The notes beneath the pieces are model-generated. The model saw only the letters and a list, made by a program, of their open reading frames with translations. It did no database searches and was not told the origin of the DNA. A DNA stretch of 64,000 nucleotides from Antedon mediterranea (lineage: Eukaryota; Echinodermata; Crinoidea; Comatulida; Antedonidae), in NCBI RefSeq assembly GCF_964355755.1, contig NC_092680.1, forward strand, positions 997,001 through 1,061,000, in the 5' to 3' direction. The position numbers and the translations under genes are program-made. Shown in pieces: positions 1-10,518 of the stretch. Numbering within the stretch: the first letter of the stretch is position 1; each line of letters begins with the position of its first letter.

Positions 1-3000
1 TGCTCAAAGGACGGCTTTACCAGTTTGTGCGGTCAGTGTTTCCAGCGAATTTGGATGGGACAAAGCGCAGACGGTAGGTATTTTTTGTTTGTAGGTGACA
101 TTTATTTTACAAATGTAACAACTTGACTTCAATTGGTATTCATTTTTAAAATAAATTGTGGCAAATTAACTATGCCTGTGTGTGCATTTTTCGTCCGGTT
201 AAAAATGTTACATTGTATACTGCTTTTCTTTTTAGGGTCTTGTACTAAGCTGCTTCTTCTGGGGTTATACATTGACCCAGGTTGTCGGAGGTTATACTAG
301 CGATAAGGTCGGCGGTGATCAGGTGATCTCAGCGGCCATGTTGGTAACAGGTATCATCACATTGATTACACCAGAAGCAGCGTACTACTTTGATGATAAA
401 TCAAGCACAATGCTTCTTCTTATATTGCTTAGATTTTTCATGGGTGTTACTCAAGGTAAGATGGTTGAGTATTTAAGATAAGCACTCTACTTGTAACAAG
501 AACATAATATCAAATTTGATCCATATTAATTATTATCATCAAAAACTACATTATAAACCACAATAAGTACTGTCGTTGGATAAAATGTTGTTATCTGGAA
601 AATAAAGTTAAAAATTAATGTTTATAATATTTATTATTATAAAAACTCCAGATTGCTACACAGATGGAAGCAAAAAACCCAACTACTCTTTGTGTGTTCA
701 ATATCTGCTCACTGCACTAATACCAATATCACCTATTTATTAATGAAAATATCATACAGTACATGCAAATGTCCCAACACATGCTTTAACTATCATCACT
801 GAATGGCTGTTTTGAAATGAAAATTTTCTTTTCTCTAATTTAAAATGCTATTTCATTTTTTTCATTTCATAGTAACATTTATTTCCTTCTTAATATACAA
901 TATATAAATAATACAATACAAAATTCATAACGAGAACTAAGGTAGTTAAAACAATACAATTTTTTTTTTCATCTTTAAAATGAATAAAACAATATATATA
1001 TATATATACAAATTTGATTCAATTAAATTTCTTTTATTTCGATTCATCCATATAAAAAAAAAAATAAAAAACAAACAAATTTGCAAACGCTAAGCTTAAA
1101 TATATAGAATACTCCTCTATCTACAATACATGTTTTTATTTATTAATTACAGCAGTACTGATCTTGTGTTGTTTTTTTTAGCATTTCATTATCCTGGAAT
1201 GACGAGTCTAATGTACAAGAGGGCGCAACCTGAAGACCGCTCCCGTGTAATTGGAATAGTTTACTCAAGTGGTTACGCTGGGTAAGAACATTATTATCAA
1301 ATGTCCACCTTTATTTTTCTCTATTTAATTATTGTGCAGTGACCTCATTGTAATTGTTTTTTTTTTCTATTTTGTTAATGTTGCTCTTTATTTCTAGACT
1401 TATTTTGACCGCTATCAACATTTATATATATTTATTTATAAGGAAATATATGTATTATTTGTTGAAAATCAATAAACAACAACGACATATTGCCAATGAA
1501 TAATTAATAATATGTTGTATGTAATTATGTTTTTTACATTGGTAGCTGGGTTTAAATATAGCATTATATATTATAATATAGTAATAACAAATAAATTAAA
1601 GCATACAAATAAATAATAAGATGTATATTGTTGCATTTTGTCTCCTAAAGACAATATGTTGTAAATTCACAACATTATTTTTGGCATTGGGCCAATTTAT
1701 TTGTTTTGCATGAAGTACTGATATTGGTGTTAATACACATTTATGTTGCTTTTTAACTACGTAGTATAAGTAAAAATTGCCATATTATTTCTAAATCCTC
1801 TAAATTAATCAACTATTCAAACAAATATTAATGCAATACTTTAATACCAAAAGAGTATTTTCTTAAATGTTGTATTTTTTGGGGAATTAACTGCAAAATA
1901 TCTTTAATTAATGATTTTAATTTGTTTATTTTCAGAACTGTTTTATCTGGAAGTTTAGGATCTGTTTTACTGGAAGTATTTGATTGGCATGTAGTGTTTC
2001 ACATGTTTGGTCTTGCTGCTCTTGCCTGGGCAGTATATGTCCGTACCTACATGTTGAAGAAATCTTCAGTTATAATTTTAAATCAAAATGGCACAAGTAG
2101 AGAGAAAAAACGATCATTCCGCTCATCATCGGAGCCTATACAGTGGAAGAAACTAATCAAGCATAAAGCTTTTTGGTAATTTAATTTTGTACATTTTTAA
2201 TTGGGGCAGAGGTTGTACATGGAACTCAACTTGATTGGTTGGCTAATTTTGATAGTATAGACAGAGCTTTATGCAACTGATAACATTATAATTTTTCCTT
2301 TGTTTTTTTCCACAGGGCTATGTTAACTGGTCATTTTTGCCTTAACTATGCTTTAGGAATTCTACTTTTTTGGCTTCCAACATTTTTCACAGAAAATTTT
2401 CCTGGGGAAAAGGTAAAAATTAAAATGTTTTACTTACTAAAATCTTGTTTTATTTTGATAAAGTGTTTCTTATGTTTTTGATTGAATGCATAAATTATTA
2501 TTGTTATATTTTTTAATACATTTGTGTATGAATTTTCCCAGGCCTGGATATTCAACGTTCTACCATGGCTGGCAGCTGTTCCATTTTCAATGGGTTCTGG
2601 CGTGATAGCTGACAAACTAATTGCTTATGGATACTCAGTTGGACTTACCCGCAAATTTATTCATGTAAGAAAAAATCTTTGCGACCTTTACCTAACCTCT
2701 TCAGGCTTCGTGGCCCATAAGGCTGCGACTTTATGTTACAAAAAAATGTGCCGGTGTATGGACTTGATCACTACCATAATTGGGCATATCAGTACCATAT
2801 TTGGGCACATCACTACCATATATGGGCACATCACACTTTTTTGTCAAACTAGTTTGATAGTGTAGACAGAGCTTTAGAAATAAATAATAAATATATAAAT
2901 TTGAGAGTGAAAATTGTAAAATTGTATGATTTGTGATCAAATATAAATTTTCAAATAATGTCATAAAACTTGGGTTTTTTCCAAATTTAGAAATAAATTA

Positions 3001-3832
3001 TAGACATTGTACTGAATCATATTTCTGTTTTAAATTGAGCAATCTATGGTAATAGATTTGGTTTTTTTTTTTTTCGTTTTTTTTTTCAGAGTATATCATG
3101 TCTATCTATGATTGTTTCATTAATGGTAGTTGGTTTTTCTAAATCATTTAAATTATGCGTCTTTTTAATGATGATAGCAGTTTCAGGACAATCATTTTCA
3201 AATGGTGGTTTAGTAAATAATCCTAATGATATAGCTCCTAAACATTCAGGGTTTGTTTTTGGTAAGTTTTATACTTTCTCACTTGATATACTGTACTTTA
3301 GTTATCCTTCAATTTTCCTAGATTAGATTGTCTCCCAGAGACAAATTTGAAAACTTGTTCCACTTAAACGGTCTACTATGTAGTGCACCACTGGTGGAGT
3401 TCCATGGATGCTGTTTAAATTTCCCTTTTAAAATTCTAGCATTATTGAGCCCAAAGATTTGTCAGTTTGCCATTTTCATTCTCGAGATTTCTGAATGAAG
3501 TTAATATTTTAAAAGAGATTGTTTTCACCTATAAGTCTATAATTGGTTGATTTTTGAATCATCAAATCTTTCTAATACCCCTTGGATTTTTCACTACAAG
3601 TCCCTGATAATATGAAAGAAAAAAACATAAAATAAATAATGTTTTTCTCTCTTTTTTTATAGGTATAATGAACACTTTTGGTGCAATAACTAGTTTTTTA
3701 GGTGTTTACATAGCAGGCTTTATTCTGCACCACACAAATAGCTGGGCTCTGGTGTTCACGTCTTCAGCTGGTGTAGTGTTTATAGGTTTCGTTTCGTTTG
3801 TACTGTTTGGTACAGGTAAACGTATCATATGA
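1..3832 (+). CDS. SLC17A9: Vesicular nucleotide transporter (SLC17A9/VNUT-like), 5' end outside window
   Basis: This is a major-facilitator anion transporter of the SLC17 family; SLC17A9 loads ATP into secretory vesicles. Exons read in one continuous frame: 2-73, 236-455, 1182-1281, 1936-2175, 2316-2412, 2542-2664, 3090-3261 and 3663-3832, about 397 residues. Seen motifs are LPVCAVSVSSEFGWDKAQT, then FFWGYTLTQVVGGYTSDKVG (loop after TM2 with the MFS D-K-x-G signature), FHYPGMTSLMYKRAQPEDRS, LLFWLPTFFTENFP, KAWIFNVLPWLAAVPFSMGS and NPNDIAPKHSGFVFG. These follow the SLC17A9 order through the last transmembrane helix. The N-terminus and TM1 lie to the left. Reading through the last donor (GT at 3816) gives the short tail GKRII and a TGA at 3830-3832; a separate last exon at 4872 is the alternative. 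A sialin-like SLC17 member is possible, but the WIFNVLPWL and QVVGG segments favour SLC17A9. Confidence 0.92.
2247..2272. repeat. Fragment of the AGCTCTGTCTACACTATC element end
   Basis: TTTTGATAGTATAGACAGAG followed by CTTTA matches one terminal sequence of the common short element of this window. It lies inside the fourth complete SLC17A9 intron. Confidence 0.5.
2728..2876 (-). mobile_element. Short TIR element (MITE), AGCTCTGTCTACACTATC family
   Basis: Reads ACTTTATGTTACAAAAAAATG at the left and CTAGTTTGATAGTGTAGACAGAGCTTTA at the right, shown here only by its ends. Three internal copies of an ATATTTGGGCACATCACTACC-like motif lie between. It is about 150 bp, sits in the SLC17A9 intron after the exon ending 2664, and its left TIR is worn away. 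Confidence 0.8.
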
Positions 3833-3851
3833 ACAAGTAGCTAAAATATAG

Positions 3852-4052
3852 ATTTTTTGAAATCAAATTTTCGTTTTTCATGAAGGTGAAAACAAACGTT
3901 AAAACTTACCAACGTTTCGTGCGTTAGCATCGCACTTTCTCAAGGTAGTGGTGTCAGCTTGGTTTGCCGACACTGATCATGGCATAGTCACGTTGGTAAG
4001 TTTCAACGTTTGTTTTCACCTTCATGGAAAACGAAAATTTGATTTCAAAAAT
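3852..4052. repeat. Fold-back element with about 62-bp inverted arms
   Basis: The left arm (3852-3916) and right arm (about 3989-4052) are near-perfect reverse complements, sharing AAGGTGAAAACAAACGTT and ACTTACCAACGT. About 70 bp lie between. The element starts about 20 bp after the candidate SLC17A9 stop, so it would lie in the 3' UTR or last intron. No coding capacity is seen. It is probably a MITE or snap-back element. Confidence 0.85.
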
Positions 4053-4871
4053 ATTTTGGGATGGAGATGAATTTTTTCAATTTTAAAATATAGATGAATG
4101 TATACCACCGATTAGTACAGATACCTCAATTGGACAAGTGTGATATTTACAGACTCCAAAATAATGACAAAAACACCGGATAATTCATTAAGCTATCTTG
4201 TGACATTATTTTACCCAAAATGTTTTCACTTTAAAATGTAAATATATGTAATAATTTAAAGAGCTTCTTGATTTCTAAACGTGCTGCACTGATTTATATT
4301 TTTCTCTAATGTGATATATCAATTATTTATCATTGTTTTTAAAACTTTTAATGAATTTAGATTTTCTTCACCCATAATTGACAACAACATATTTTAACAA
4401 CTTTTCCACCAGCCACTTTTAAACAGCAAATGTAATTTCTTGTTGGGCTATTAAATAAGTACTGATAAGTTGTTTAGGCAATTTACTTATGTTTGCCTCT
4501 CTCAACCCATGTGTATAAAATGGGTACTGGGTTAGAACAAGACACAACTGATTGCGCTGATTACTAGCTGCATTATGGGAGTACATTGCCATACATGTTT
4601 GATCCAAAAATGACTGGGTAATAATATGTACAGCGCTTAGTGGTGTCACAACATTAGGCACTCTCTCTATTTATTTGATACAGAAGACACAGAATATAGT
4701 AATTTAAAAATATCAAGGTATTCTATTATTGCCAGCATTTTCTATACATTGTACAATGCATGAAATTATGTATTTAAAAAAAAACAGTAACTTTAATCAA
4801 TTGTGTTATTTGTATTTTTAACCTTTTTATAGATTAATTTGTTATTATTATTATACGAATTCTGTACCCAG

Positions 4872-5062
4872 TGGAGAATCTGTCGTCTGAAGTTTACCTA
4901 TGTACTATCTTTGACGAATTTATGAAGAAATCAACCTCTGTGAATTTTTACCATTGCTCAAATGTTAAAAACTTCAACATGGGACCAGTAAACATATTAG
5001 TTATTAATCATTCCATAAAAAACAGAGATATATCTGATTTAAATAAGGTGCTTCACACATAA
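4872..5062 (+). other. Possible alternative last exon of the SLC17A9-like gene
   Basis: A splice from the donor at 3816 to the AG at 4870-4871 keeps the frame. It would add about 63 residues starting VENLSSEVYLC, with a stop at 5060-5062 and an AATAAA at 5066-5071. The start resembles the short Leu-Ser-Ser tail of vertebrate SLC17A9. However, the pyrimidine tract is weak and the rest of the frame is low in complexity, so it may be 3' UTR only. Confidence 0.3.
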
Positions 5063-6435
5063 TTTAATAAATATACTATTATATAAATTATTGGTGCAAT
5101 CTTGCCAGAGGAATTATTTAAAAATGTATAAAGTATCTTTTGTATAATATACTGAGGCTTTAAGAAAATAATGTTATGAAAACGCCGTGTTTATTGTAAG
5201 TTTCTTAGTCACATTTTAAGAGGTTTAAAAAAGAAGAATCACAGAATGAAACTCAATAGTTGTTGTTTATTGTAATACATAGTCACTATTTTCTCCACCA
5301 TTGTCATATGATTATTAAGTTTTCAAATCATAATTATGAATTTTGTTATTACATAAATTTCAAAATCATCCGTCAAAGTAAAACCTTGAAAAGGTTTAGA
5401 AAGAAATTAGTTGTAATGATTTAAATCATTTCCAATATGTAAATGTCTTTATTAATATTATCAATGTTGATATAAAAGTGTAGCCCTAACAGGGTTTAGG
5501 ACTAGTCAAGTTTAATCTATATAACATACTTACGGCTTGTCAAACTTTATTTTTTAATTGTACACCTAACATGGTTGTGGATGTGATTAAAATCTGGTAA
5601 AGATATGACAGAAATCCCAGAATGTTGAGTGTTGTGGACAAGAACCATTTAATGTATTTTCCCTGGCCATAAATCGTCAGACTTTGACTACTGTACATTG
5701 GCTGGGTAAAGTAGTACTCTATGTACTAGGATTACTTCATCAAGGTTCTCATGAATTATGGTATTTAATTTGACCTCTCTATGATATTCATATTTTTGAT
5801 AAATTGACCTCTGTTAATGTTATTCATATTTATGATAAATTGACCTCTCAACTATGATATTTATATTATTACAACACTTATTGTAAACAGAATGCAATTT
5901 ATGATAAATTCACAAATGTACTTTCATATTCAATACAACCATTAACCATTTGTAAACAGATTTAAAATAACAAAAACAGGCAAAAATCATATAAAATTTT
6001 GATTTTAAATGTCTGGTTAGTTACAATGAAACTTGTTTCACATAATGCAAATGCTAATGCCTATTATTCTAAATGGTGATGGAAGATTTTTGGGCCAAAA
6101 ACTCTTTATCCAAATTTATTTGTTTTGTGATGAGTTAAATAGCACGTTTCCAAGAGGTGGTATTATTTTTATATACATAGTATTTAAGGTGTAACATAAT
6201 TGAATATATTTTATAGATTATAGATGGTATTCAATGCATGCGTACCAAGTTTGTATAAATGTACTTATTTCTAAATAATTATTTTTAATAAATTGATATT
6301 TGTGTGTTGATAAATGAATCCAATAGAGTGGGTGTTATAGAGTAATGTGTACTCATGGAGGTGCTGAAAACATTCACCACAACATTCTTCCACTTTTAAC
6401 CAAGTATTTCTTCTTATTTGTTAATCTACTATTGT

Positions 6436-6630
6436 TAAAGATGTATTGTCCCCCTAAAACATGAAAATTGAAGATTAATAAAATCAGACGTTAAATATTC
6501 AATTTTTCAATTTCAAAAAGTTATTAACTTCTGTAATTTAAGTAGTTATTGCTTTACATTACACTTTCTTCAGTAAATTTTATTTTTTTCAATCCAGTTT
6601 TTGGTCAAAGTGAATTGCTATTACGTCCGG
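6436..6630 (+). mobile_element. Remnant of the ATTGTCCCCC TIR element
   Basis: AAAGATGTATTGTCCCCC plus the following ACATGAA and the internal TTTTTGGTCAAAGTG match the complete copy at 58646-58951. The right TIR is missing here. Confidence 0.65.
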
Positions 6631-7092
6631 GCACATTGTTCATTTATATAATTACTTGTTTATAATGCGCACAGCTATTGATCAGTCAAACAGTTATTCT
6701 AAACACGCTCATATGTTTCTGCTGAGCATATGCATAGTGATGATGCATGATTTCTAATATAAACAGTATTGCTAACAAAACACATAGGCATCATAAAAGT
6801 ATAGCATGCTACAATTGTAAATATAAGCAGGTATAACATATCTGGAGAGGGATAAAAATTATTTTTAATGGTTGAGGTTAAGTACAGAGTACTGTACATT
6901 ATATTAATTTAAAAAAATATTAATTATAATCACTCAATATTTCCAGTGTTTTATGATTTCTATTACATTATTTATGTTACTTTTTGTGTATTCATTAATT
7001 TAATATACAACAAAAATGTATGAATCTTTTCCAATTGTTTTTTTTTTCTAAATAAAGTACTTTTGTAAACAAATTATTACTTTGTATATTCT

Positions 7093-7186
7093 ATGATGAT
7101 GATGATGTCATATCACTACCATATTTAAGCATATCACTACTATATTTGGGCACATCACACTTTTTTTGATAGTGTAGACAGAGCGT
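7093..7186 (-). mobile_element. Truncated AGCTCTGTCTACACTATC-family MITE
   Basis: Begins GATGTCATATCACTACCATA and ends TTTGATAGTGTAGACAGAGC. The TAGTTTGAC-type end faces right and the other half is lost. It abuts the complete copy at 7189. Confidence 0.75.
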
Positions 7187-7188
7187 TA

Positions 7189-7350
7189 AGCTCTGTCTAA
7201 ACTAGTTTGACAAAACAAGTGTGATGTGCCCAAATATAGTAGTGATATCCAAATAGGATAGTGATATGACATCATTAGTGTATGCCAATATATGGGCACA
7301 TCACATTTTTTCTGTCACATAAAATTTAATAGTGTAGACAGAGCTTAAGG
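7189..7350 (+). mobile_element. Complete AGCTCTGTCTACACTATC-family MITE
   Basis: TTAAGCTCTGTCTAAACTAG at the left and GATAGT-like TGTAGACAGAGCTTAA at the right form terminal inverted repeats, with TTAA at both borders. Internal GTGCCCAAATATAGTAGTGA motifs are present. No coding capacity. Confidence 0.85.
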
Positions 7351-8318
7351 GGTGATTGAGTACCAGCTCAAATTATCCTTTATTGGAATATTTTGTTGAA
7401 ATATCCATTTTTACTCGGGGTACCCAAGTCTAGGACTCACTCATTTTCTCCTCCATCTGGACACTATTGAGTAAAAAGTGCGATTTATATAGTACTACTC
7501 CTTCCTTAGTATTGAGCTGGTTAATATTGATAAACTCTAGAATAAACATAAAAAACAGGAACAAGATATAAATGTTTACATATAGTAGATTTATTGATTA
7601 AATCCAAGTTTGCATCTACAGCAAATAGCAATGTCTTGATACTAATATTTATAACAAATAATATAATAATATCGAAACAAACATTTATATTAGGGTTCAG
7701 TGCGGGCTAGTCAATTCCATCTTATAGAACATTTAAACACCATTTTAATTGAAGGCAATAGGCCTACTACTGTATACAATATTTTTTTATATATTTTTTA
7801 AGACCATTATAAATATACAGTAGAGGTGTTTAGTTTTACTCACAAGAAATGTAATGAGGGTTAGGGAGATATTTTGTATCAAAATGCTGTACTACTGTAC
7901 AATTTGTAATGCCTATTGTAATCCATATATTTTGTGGGTAAAATATCTGTACTATTACATTAGATTAAAGAAACATATTGAATTCTATAACTATTCCAAA
8001 TCTTAATGAAATAAGCAACCAATTACCACTGAATAAACAAAGCATTTATTGCAAGAAGCAAAGAGGTAATAAGTTCACAACCATAGATTGGTATAGGAAG
8101 AACTTGGCAGACAATGACATTTAAAGTTACATTCGACAATGCGGTCATAAAAATAACATGTTATGTAAGAATAAATATCTTAGTAGGTAATCTCTGTGTG
8201 TGGCTGCAATGCCGCCAACATATCTCACTGACAAAGCAGAACCTTAAAGAGACACCTTCAGGATCCAAACTTGGTGCACTGTTAAAACATAACATTTACC
8301 CGTGTACATTTTATGGTA

Positions 8319-8480
8319 AAGTGTCCCCTTTATACAGTATGAGTGTCCCCTTAATACAGTATGAGTGTCCCCTTAATACAGTATGAGTGTCCCCTTAATA
8401 CAGTATGAGTGTCCCCTTAATACAGTATGAGTGTCCCCTTAATACAGTATGAGTGTCCCCTTAATACAGTATGAGTATCG
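8319..8480. repeat. Minisatellite, 22-bp unit, about 7 copies
   Basis: GAGTGTCCCC recurs every 22 bp (8321, 8343, 8365, 8387, 8409, 8431, 8453), joined by TTAATACAGTAT. The last copy is degenerate (GTATCG). Copies are almost identical. Confidence 0.95.
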
Positions 8481-9179
8481 CCTGAATAGGCAGGTCCCAA
8501 AAGAGAGTTTTACTATATCATATTTGAAGAATGAGATGTTAGGAAAAAGTGAAAGAATTGTCTAATGTTTCAATCAAAAGTACAGGGTTTCATTCTCCAA
8601 TTATTATTATGGTGTATTGAATATATACAATAATAATGCCTGATCACATATACAACAAATTGTTAAATGGATATCCCTAAGGAGTTACAACGTATGGTGT
8701 AATGTAAAAACTCATTAAATATTCACGTACGTGTGCATCAATGTATACATCGATGGTACCTTACAGGTCTCGGATTACCACTTGTTACTAAATTGTTTGT
8801 AACACAAAAATGCTTTATACGTTGTTATTCGTACCAATGTAACAATTTTACAAGATTTGTGTAACTCGGGTATTCGTGTACAACAATTGGTGTGTGGGTC
8901 ATTACATCATAACACAATGAGATTACAACCTTAATGCCATCAAGTCATAGAACAGATGACAAGTTTTAATATAATATTCACAATCAACATGTTATATAAA
9001 AGTACAACTATGATACTACAGTAACATCAATTAATATGCAGTCAACACAGATATATAAGTAATGTTTTAAATACACAAATAAATTTCTACACATCTCTTC
9101 GGCAGTCAAGGACATAGTCAATGTTTTATGTATACTGTATAGAATTGCAATTTTTAAAGGTTTTTTTATTTCATTCATA

Positions 9180-9251
9180 TAATACTGACATTTGTATGGT
9201 GCAATGCCTATGATATGATACTGACATTTGTATGGTTCAATGCCTATGATT
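9180..9251. repeat. Two-copy tandem repeat of about 36 bp
   Basis: ATACTGACATTTGTATGGT followed by a CAATGCCTATGAT segment occurs twice in a row with one substitution. Confidence 0.8.
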
Positions 9252-10407
9252 TTACCAGATTGTAAAGTTTGCAAATACAGTATACAATACAACATGAAGA
9301 TAAGAGGAGAATTAGGGATTTTTATAATGTGCTTATGTACAGTACTATACTATTAAGTAAAAATAAAAATCTTAAACAATTTAAGAGCAAAACATATATA
9401 TATATATATAATATAATATATTTATAAAAATGTTTAACTTGTTCACACAGAATTTGTAATGAAATGTTTGCCAACAGCTGATCTAAAGGTAATGTATTAG
9501 TATTTTCCAGTTACGTTGATATTATGTCATTAAATTTATGTCGTTAATTAAAATAAGTAGACAATCTTGATGAAAAATAGTAAATTAAGAAGATAAATAT
9601 ATAAATAATATAAAACATACATAAACAAATTTATTGTATGTTATTTGAATTTATATTGAATGGAAAAATTGGGTTATTGATGTATTTTAAATATTTTTTA
9701 ATTATAAAATTGTGTTAATATTTTTACTACTGTATTGAAACATATTAATTTTAATATTTAGATTATAATTAGATAGAACTATAAGCTACCCAGGGGCAGG
9801 ATATTGGCGTTAATCAGAGAATAAAAAAAAACTACACTTGTGATGTGAATATTTCAAATACACATGCATTCACATGAACAGAAAAGCAATTTACAAAACA
9901 CACAAAAGGAGCCTACTGGTAGTGGTAAAGGCCATTTCACACTCGCATACAATATCACCTGAAAATTATTTAAAGAACTTTTAGTTTCCTATAGCAGTAG
10001 GCATGCTGTGAGCATATTCACCCTGAAATTCTTACTGAGTAAAAATCTATTACTACAACACATTCTAATTCTGTAAAGCTCCATTATTTACAGTTATATA
10101 TGTGACTAACATGACCATACTACTTACTATGTTGGAGTTTACAGTTGGATTTGGACTTAAAATACTTTTAGGATTTTTTTTTCTTGTCATCCAAAATGGA
10201 AAAAATGCAATTCAAAGCATAAAGGGTAAGACACATCTTTTGCAATTTTATTCTTTTTAACTATTTGTTATTATTTGCACTGCCGACCACAATTATATTT
10301 GATATACAGTGAATAATATTATGAGAGAAGAACAACAACAGCATGGTGTTCAAATATTAGTTAGAATCAATAGAAAGAAATATAGCTATGAATTATTCTT
10401 ATTATTT

Positions 10408-10518
10408 TCAGTACGTCTCCTCTTCGTCTTCAATCTCTTCAACCTCTCCTTCATATTCTGGTTCTCCTTCTACCTCACCCTCTCCATCCTCCAGCTCTTC
10501 GGGCCTTGCAAAACCATC
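10408..10518 (-). CDS. MAPRE: MAPRE alternative last exon B (ends EEETY)
   Basis: TAG precedes GATGGTTTTGC, also in phase 0. It encodes 36 residues beginning [20 protein letters not shown] and ending [10 protein letters not shown] before TGA. The strongly acidic tail with C-terminal Tyr is the type bound by CAP-Gly domains (CLIP-170, p150glued) in EB1. If exon A is included first, its stop precludes exon B, so the two look mutually exclusive. Confidence 0.88.
   Translation of the reverse strand, partial: DGFARPEELEDGEGEVEGEPEYEGEVEEIEDEEETY

Larger units (their letters stand above)
5073..10407. other. Spacer between convergent SLC17A9 and MAPRE genes
   Basis: No conserved coding sequence is recognised. 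It holds an ATTGTCCCCC element remnant at 6436-6630, two AGCTCTGTCTACACTATC elements at 7093-7350, a 22-bp minisatellite at 8319-8480, and a two-copy repeat of about 36 bp at 9180-9251. It also has an (AT)n run near 9394-9409. AT-rich 3' UTR sequence of both genes is expected at its ends; an AATAAA on the minus strand near 10245 could be the MAPRE poly(A) signal. Confidence 0.7.

Noticed and set aside
2731-2964. Minus-strand frame with repeated [17 protein letters not shown]-like words
   Set aside because: It translates the internal 24-bp module of the MITE; similar peptides appear at other copies of the element.
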